The notes under the pieces: model-generated | The model's database searches: none | Told to the model about the DNA's origin: nothing | Seen by the model: the letters and a program-made list of their open reading frames with translations, nothing else | Part shown: positions 60,387 through 64,000 of the stretch, in pieces | Numbering within the stretch: position 1 is the stretch's first letter | How the letters are laid out: each line of letters starts with the position of its first letter | Assembly: GCF_001273755.1 (NCBI RefSeq) | Contig: NZ_LGYA01000001.1 | Span: 1,658,362 to 1,722,361 of the forward strand | Source: Peribacillus butanolivorans | GTDB lineage: Bacteria; Bacillota; Bacilli; Bacillales; DSM-1321 | DNA: 64,000 nt | Direction of reading: 5' to 3' | Translations under genes and position numbers: made by a program

Positions 60387-61664
60387 ATGGCAGTTAAAAC
60401 TGAGGGGATTAAAAAACGCGAAAAGGATAATTCTCTGCAAGAATTCCAGGATATCTTAAAAGAAGCAATTGATGTTTTGGACTACCCAGATCAGGTTTTT
60501 GATTTTTTAAAAACACCAATGCGCTTTTTAGAAGTCTGTATTCCAATCCAAATGGATAACGGTGAGACAAGGATGTTTCAAGGATATCGGGCTCAACATA
60601 ATGATGCAACCGGTCCAACGAAAGGAGGGATTCGGTTTCATCCGGATGTCACTCCTGAAGAAGTTAAGGCTTTGGCGGGTTGGATGAGTTTGAAATGCGG
60701 AATAACAGATCTTCCATATGGAGGAGCAAAGGGTGGCATTGTCTGTGATCCCAGACAGATGAGTTTGTCTGAGCTAGAACGATTAAGCAGAGGGTATGTC
60801 AGGGCAGTCAGTCAAATAGTTGGGCCGACCAAGGACATTCCTGCACCGGATATGTATACAAATTCTCAAATAATGGCCTGGATGCTAGATGAATATGATC
60901 ATATCAGGGAGTTTGATTCACCCGGCTTTATTACGGGTAAGCCATTGTCATTAGGAGGATCGAAGGGCAGAGAAACAGCTACTTCCAAGGGAGTATTATA
61001 TACTCTTCAAATGGTAAGTGATTTAAAGAAAATGCCTATTCAGGGTATGCGGGTAATTATTCAGGGATTCGGGAATGTTGGCAGTTATTTGGCAATGTAT
61101 TTGCATGAATTGGGAGCTAAGGTTGTCGGGATATCGGATGAGCTTGGCGGATTATATGACCCAAACGGCTTAGACATTCCTTTCCTTTTGGAAAACAGGG
61201 ATTCGTATGGAGTCGTTACGAACTTATTTAAAGATTCATTATCCAATCAAGAATTATTGGAAAAAGAGTGTGATGTGCTAATTCCCGCAGCTATTAGCGG
61301 AGTGATAAATAAAGATAATGTCGAACGACTGCAATGTAAAATCCTAATTGAAGCAGCAAATGGACCGACAACAAAGGAAACAATCAAAATTCTCGATGAA
61401 AAAGGTATATTACTAGTCCCGGATATTTTGGCGAATTCAGGAGGAGTGATTGTTTCATATTTTGAATGGTGCCAAAACAATCAAGGTTATTACTGGACAG
61501 AAGAACTTGTAGATAAACGTTTAAAAGAAAAGATAACAGCCAGCTTTTTGAATGTCTATCATACTTCTCAAAAATTTTCCGTGAACATGAAAATTGCTGC
61601 TTATATAGAAGGGATTCGTAAAATAGCAGAAGCATCCCGGCTCCGAGGGTGGGTCAGGTTCTAA
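60387..61664 (+). CDS. Glu/Leu/Phe/Val dehydrogenase (RocG/GudB-like glutamate dehydrogenase)
   Basis: 425 residues, equal in size to RocG/GudB. GAGG lies 8 bases before the ATG. The dimerisation/catalytic half has GYRAQHNDATGPTKGGIRFHP, the LKCGITDLPYGGAKGG stretch with the catalytic Lys, and PAPDMYTNSQIMAWMLDEY; the Rossmann half has IQGFGNVGSYLA. It deaminates glutamate to 2-oxoglutarate (or a related amino acid) with NAD. The strong sigma-54 promoter matches the known control of B. subtilis rocG by SigL and RocR. It heads an operon with the two small genes that follow. Confidence 0.9.
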   Translation: MAVKTEGIKKREKDNSLQEFQDILKEAIDVLDYPDQVFDFLKTPMRFLEVCIPIQMDNGETRMFQGYRAQHNDATGPTKGGIRFHPDVTPEEVKALAGWMSLKCGITDLPYGGAKGGIVCDPRQMSLSELERLSRGYVRAVSQIVGPTKDIPAPDMYTNSQIMAWMLDEYDHIREFDSPGFITGKPLSLGGSKGRETATSKGVLYTLQMVSDLKKMPIQGMRVIIQGFGNVGSYLAMYLHELGAKVVGISDELGGLYDPNGLDIPFLLENRDSYGVVTNLFKDSLSNQELLEKECDVLIPAAISGVINKDNVERLQCKILIEAANGPTTKETIKILDEKGILLVPDILANSGGVIVSYFEWCQNNQGYYWTEELVDKRLKEKITASFLNVYHTSQKFSVNMKIAAYIEGIRKIAEASRLRGWVRF

Positions 61665-61699
61665 ACTAATTAGGGATTTACAAGAAAGGAGGCAATCAG

Positions 61700-61990
61700 T
61701 TGAATTTTGATATTATTTCCGAAAATAAAGAAAACCAGGCTATTCATCATTATTGCTTATTGTCAAAAAATTATAGATATGATGTGACTATTGCCTACTC
61801 GGCTCAGTTTTTAGGTAAAGCAATGGTCACCTCCCTTCAAAGCGGGAGAATGATCCTACTGTGTGCCGATGATATTCATTTAGATCAGTACTGGGCTCCG
61901 AAGCTTGGCATTGAACAAGAAGATATTTCTGAATTTCAATACTTTCTCAAGTCAGTCTTACAATCCCAATTTCATTTTGAACAATATTGA
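61700..61990 (+). CDS. hypothetical protein in the glutamate dehydrogenase operon (96 aa)
   Basis: TTG start at 61700 with AAAGGAGG 8 bases upstream; 35 bases after the dehydrogenase gene and 17 before the next, so it is clearly in the operon. Soluble, 96 residues, mixed alpha/beta (YDVTIAYSAQFLGKAMVTSLQSGRMILLCADDI). It looks like a small regulatory or accessory protein but no family is recognised. Confidence 0.7.
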   Translation: MNFDIISENKENQAIHHYCLLSKNYRYDVTIAYSAQFLGKAMVTSLQSGRMILLCADDIHLDQYWAPKLGIEQEDISEFQYFLKSVLQSQFHFEQY

Positions 61991-62007
61991 AGGAAGGAGT
62001 GATATAG

Positions 62008-62256
62008 ATGTACGTTGATGTGATTCTTAGTCCTTGTCATGGTAAAGTTGAAAAAGTTTTAATAACCAAAAATTCCGGATTCTACGAATGGGAACCACTG
62101 TTCCATATTAAGACGGCAGAAGGACGTGAGGAAATCATCCATATTGGTGTCAGCGGTGAGGTAGAATCATTGGAGGTACTGGAGGGGGAACAAGTGGAAG
62201 CTGGCATGGTCCTCGCCTATTTTAAAGAAGATTTATTCGTGACCGGTAGCGATTAA
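62008..62256 (+). CDS. biotin/lipoyl-attachment-fold protein without the usual lysine motif (82 aa)
   Basis: GAAGGAGTG precedes the ATG. The two halves (ILSPCHGKVEKVLITKNSGFYEWEPLFHI and IGVSGEVESLEVLEGEQVEAGMVLAYF) have the hammerhead barrel pattern of biotin or lipoyl carrier domains, especially the second: G-x-V-x-x-L-x-V-x-x-G-x-x-V-x-x-G-x-x-L. The modified Lys, normally in the hairpin between the halves (MKM or DK), is not found. It may bind a ligand or partner rather than carry a cofactor. Third gene of the sigma-54 operon, followed by a terminator. Confidence 0.7.
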   Translation: MYVDVILSPCHGKVEKVLITKNSGFYEWEPLFHIKTAEGREEIIHIGVSGEVESLEVLEGEQVEAGMVLAYFKEDLFVTGSD

Positions 62257-62265
62257 TATATAGAT

Positions 62266-62300
62266 AAAAGAAGATGAACTGAATCATCTTCTTTTTTTTA
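62266..62300 (+). terminator. terminator of the glutamate dehydrogenase operon
   Basis: AAGAAGATGA pairs with TCATCTTCTT, followed by eight T. Confidence 0.85.
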
Positions 62301-62639
62301 TCTGCTTTCTGGATAAGGGCAGTGTGAAATTACATATGAAGCAATAATGGGGTTGGACATATGTTTGCAATTTCTTGAAGTACTTTCTTTCTGGAAGATA
62401 TTCTATCTGGATGTGCGGACCAGTAAAACAACCAAACTCCGCCCAGTGGAGTCGTAATTTGATACGACGGACATATAGGATTAATTATTCTAGTGTTATT
62501 TTAAAGTTTGATATCTTTTCGTTATCCTTCTGTGATATCTGTCATCGATTCTTTATCTGTTTGTTCTTTGTATAGCAAATAACTATGCTATTATTGAAAA
62601 AATTAGCTAACTTACTAGCTTACAAGGAGGTAACAACAT
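62301..62639. other. promoter region of the YocH-like gene; nothing else recognised
   Basis: No ORF of coding character and no clear WalR box (TGTWAH-N5-TGTWAH) could be found. Confidence 0.4.
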
Positions 62640-63407
62640 ATGAAAAAATCAATCTTATCGTTAGCGGCAGCGGCTGCAATATCCGGTGCATTCACTATTC
62701 CGGTACAAGCAGAAGATGTCAATGTGAAAGATGGAGACACATTATGGGGGATATCTCAAACGTATAAAGTATCAATAGAAGATATTAAGGGTTGGAACCA
62801 TTTGTCTTCAGACACGATTTATTCAGGAGAAACATTACATATTTCTCAAGAAAAGCATTATAAGGTCAAGTCCGGGGACACACTATGGGAAATTGCAGAC
62901 AAATATCATGTATCAGTAAATGACCTTAAATCTTGGAACGGTTTAAATTCAGATACAATCCATCCGAAACAGGAACTAGTTATTAAACCTGGGACAAACA
63001 AAGATGAGTCAGCAAGCGTATTGCCTGAACAGAATTCTGAACAAGCAGCGCCAGCTAATAAATCTGAAAAAGAAAAAACAACATCAAAAAGTCAAGCTAC
63101 GAATCAGTCAGATATAGAAAAAGAGATTACCGTAAGAGCAACTGCATATACTGCTGATTGTCAAGGTTGTAGCGGCACTACAGCTACTGGAATCGACTTA
63201 AAAGCAAATCCGGATGCAAAAGTAGTAGCTGTTGACCCATCTGTCATCCCACTTGGATCAAAAGTGTATGTGGAAGGCTATGGCTACGCAACGGCAGAGG
63301 ATACCGGCAGTGCTATAAAAGGAAATAGAGTAGATATCTTTATTCCTAATGAGCAGGATGCTTTAAATTGGGGCGTTAAAAACGTGAAAATACAAGTCTT
63401 GAATTAA
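62640..63407 (+). CDS. yocH: secreted LysM/3D-domain cell-wall protein (YocH-like)
   Basis: 255 residues; AAGGAGG is 8 bases before the ATG. Signal peptide cleaved after VQA (residue 24). Two LysM modules, about 26-70 and 73-116 (KDGDTLWGISQTYKVSIEDI; KSGDTLWEIADKYHVSVNDL), then a Ser/Thr/Lys-rich linker and a C-terminal 3D domain, about 160-255, with TAYTADCQGCSGTTATG and the Asp residues of VAVDPSVIPLGSK and AEDTGSAIKGNRVDIF. YocH-type proteins are muralytic enzymes acting on peptidoglycan in stationary phase, usually controlled by WalRK. It appears monocistronic. Confidence 0.9.
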   Translation: MKKSILSLAAAAAISGAFTIPVQAEDVNVKDGDTLWGISQTYKVSIEDIKGWNHLSSDTIYSGETLHISQEKHYKVKSGDTLWEIADKYHVSVNDLKSWNGLNSDTIHPKQELVIKPGTNKDESASVLPEQNSEQAAPANKSEKEKTTSKSQATNQSDIEKEITVRATAYTADCQGCSGTTATGIDLKANPDAKVVAVDPSVIPLGSKVYVEGYGYATAEDTGSAIKGNRVDIFIPNEQDALNWGVKNVKIQVLN

Positions 63408-63547
63408 CTCATTCATATAATTGATTGTTTAGAAAATATCTTTTTCTTCGTTGCGGCGAGGTACAAAAAACGACTCATTTTTTCTAATAGGCTAATATCA
63501 CTCAATAAATAACATTACATGCGTAATTAAGTGAAAGGGGGAACATC

Positions 63548-64000
63548 GTGAACACAGATCAAGCATTTGACCTGTTAAAGGATGCAGGAGTAACAGAAAG
63601 TATTAGCATTCAAACTGTTAGACGTTGGATGCGTGAAGGTAAAATTAAATACGAGGGGGGAAACAAGAATAGAAAAACTGGATACATAATTGATGACACA
63701 GATCAAGCATTTGACCTGTTAAAAGATGCAGGAATAACAGAAAGTATTAGTATTCAAACTGTTAGCCGGTGGCTGCGTGAAGGTAAGATTAAATACGAGG
63801 GAAACGGGAATAGGGAAACTGGATATATAATTAATGATACAGTCTCAAAGGTGTCTATAAATGATCGTATTGATCAAAATAAGGACGAGATCATTCACCG
63901 ATTAAAATTAAAAATACAAGCACAAGATAAGCATTTAGAAGGAATTGAAGAACTTCATGAGACTTCAAAAAAAATATTAATCCAGCAAAGAGATATGTTT
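63548..64000 (+). CDS. tandem helix-turn-helix protein with coiled coil (cut by window end)
   Basis: GTG start with AAAGGGGGAA upstream; the frame is open for all 151 remaining codons. Two near-identical modules: the first at about residues 2-50 (TDQAFDLLKDAGVTESISIQ, then TVRRWMREGKIKYEG) and the second at 51-97 (the same with AGITESISIQTVSRWLREGK). They recur every 48 codons (144 bp). Each resembles a MerR/excisionase-type helix-turn-helix (SIQTVRRWxREGKI). A helical, likely coiled-coil region follows (KLKIQAQDKHLEGIEELHE). It is probably a DNA-binding protein that contacts two adjacent sites or forms bridges; the rest is outside the window. Confidence 0.75.
   Translation, partial: MNTDQAFDLLKDAGVTESISIQTVRRWMREGKIKYEGGNKNRKTGYIIDDTDQAFDLLKDAGITESISIQTVSRWLREGKIKYEGNGNRETGYIINDTVSKVSINDRIDQNKDEIIHRLKLKIQAQDKHLEGIEELHETSKKILIQQRDMF

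Noticed and set aside
62525-62545. TGTGAT...TGTCAT as a WalR box before the YocH-like gene
   Set aside because: The two half sites are 9 rather than 11 bases apart, so the match to TGTWAH-N5-TGTWAH fails.
1-64000. tRNA, rRNA, riboswitches and classical CRISPR arrays
   Set aside because: None of the usual conserved cores could be recognised by reading; a covariance-model scan would be needed to exclude small ones.

Overview
The window is AT-rich DNA from a low-GC Gram-positive, most likely a spore-forming member of the Bacillaceae (Bacillus, Peribacillus, Neobacillus or Cytobacillus type; the genus cannot be fixed from sequence alone). Evidence: strong AGGAGG-type ribosome binding sites, many TTG/GTG starts, CcpA-type cre sites, PhoP boxes, a LysM-GH18 spore-lysin-like protein, a YocH-like LysM/3D cell-wall protein, a YlmA-like ABC ATPase and RocG-like glutamate dehydrogenase. 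No rRNA, tRNA or CRISPR array was recognised.

Layout. 0-4.4 kb: 3' end of a group II intron (maturase C-terminus plus domains V/VI), a GrpB protein, small unknown and membrane proteins, an alpha/beta hydrolase, and several copies of a dispersed terminator-like intergenic repeat. 4.5-8.8 kb: minus-strand operon gntR-glcD-glcF (2-hydroxyacid oxidation) with an upstream cre site, facing a broken MFS transporter. 8.8-17.7 kb: ArgA-like acetyltransferase behind an ARG box, a HEPN-like protein, a Dus enzyme flanked by direct repeats, MFS and EamA transporters, a YczE-like protein and a decayed HU gene. 17.7-24.1 kb: IS110 remnant with its non-coding left end, then two Pho-regulon phosphatases (5'-nucleotidase and PhoX) with PhoP boxes. 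24.7-26 kb: alpha/beta hydrolase and a decaying response regulator.

26.4-37.9 kb is a coherent catabolic island: MatC-like dicarboxylate carrier, two FCD-type GntR regulators, two enoyl-CoA hydratases, a family III CoA-transferase, a flavin reductase, a quinone-oxidoreductase-like MDR, and an unusual P-loop/Asp23-like fusion. A 12-bp palindrome ATTGTNNACAAT recurs in the control regions and probably ties the island into one regulon. The substrate is unknown, probably a carboxylic acid activated by CoA transfer.

38-45 kb: decayed IS3 and acetyltransferase genes, a zinc-ribbon/RNAP-alpha-CTD-like small protein, pantothenate kinase, then an amino-sugar locus (RpiR regulator, NanE, PTS EIICB) with a cre-like site. 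45-57 kb: a GC-rich PrmC-like methyltransferase of actinobacterial character, a class A PBP, the LysM-GH18 protein, an IS1182-family element inserted at a terminator hairpin, and a lipoprotein made of twelve exact 25-residue repeats. 57-62.3 kb: ureohydrolase, amino-acid/polyamine permease and glutamate dehydrogenase units, each with an excellent sigma-54 promoter, which reads as a SigL-controlled guanidino/amino-acid catabolic regulon. 62.6-64 kb: the YocH-like protein and an ORF with a tandemly duplicated helix-turn-helix, cut by the window end.

The window is rich in gene debris (serine recombinase, HU, response regulator, several GNATs, a DUF1294-like protein, IS3, IS110) and in intergenic repeats, suggesting a region of active gain and loss.
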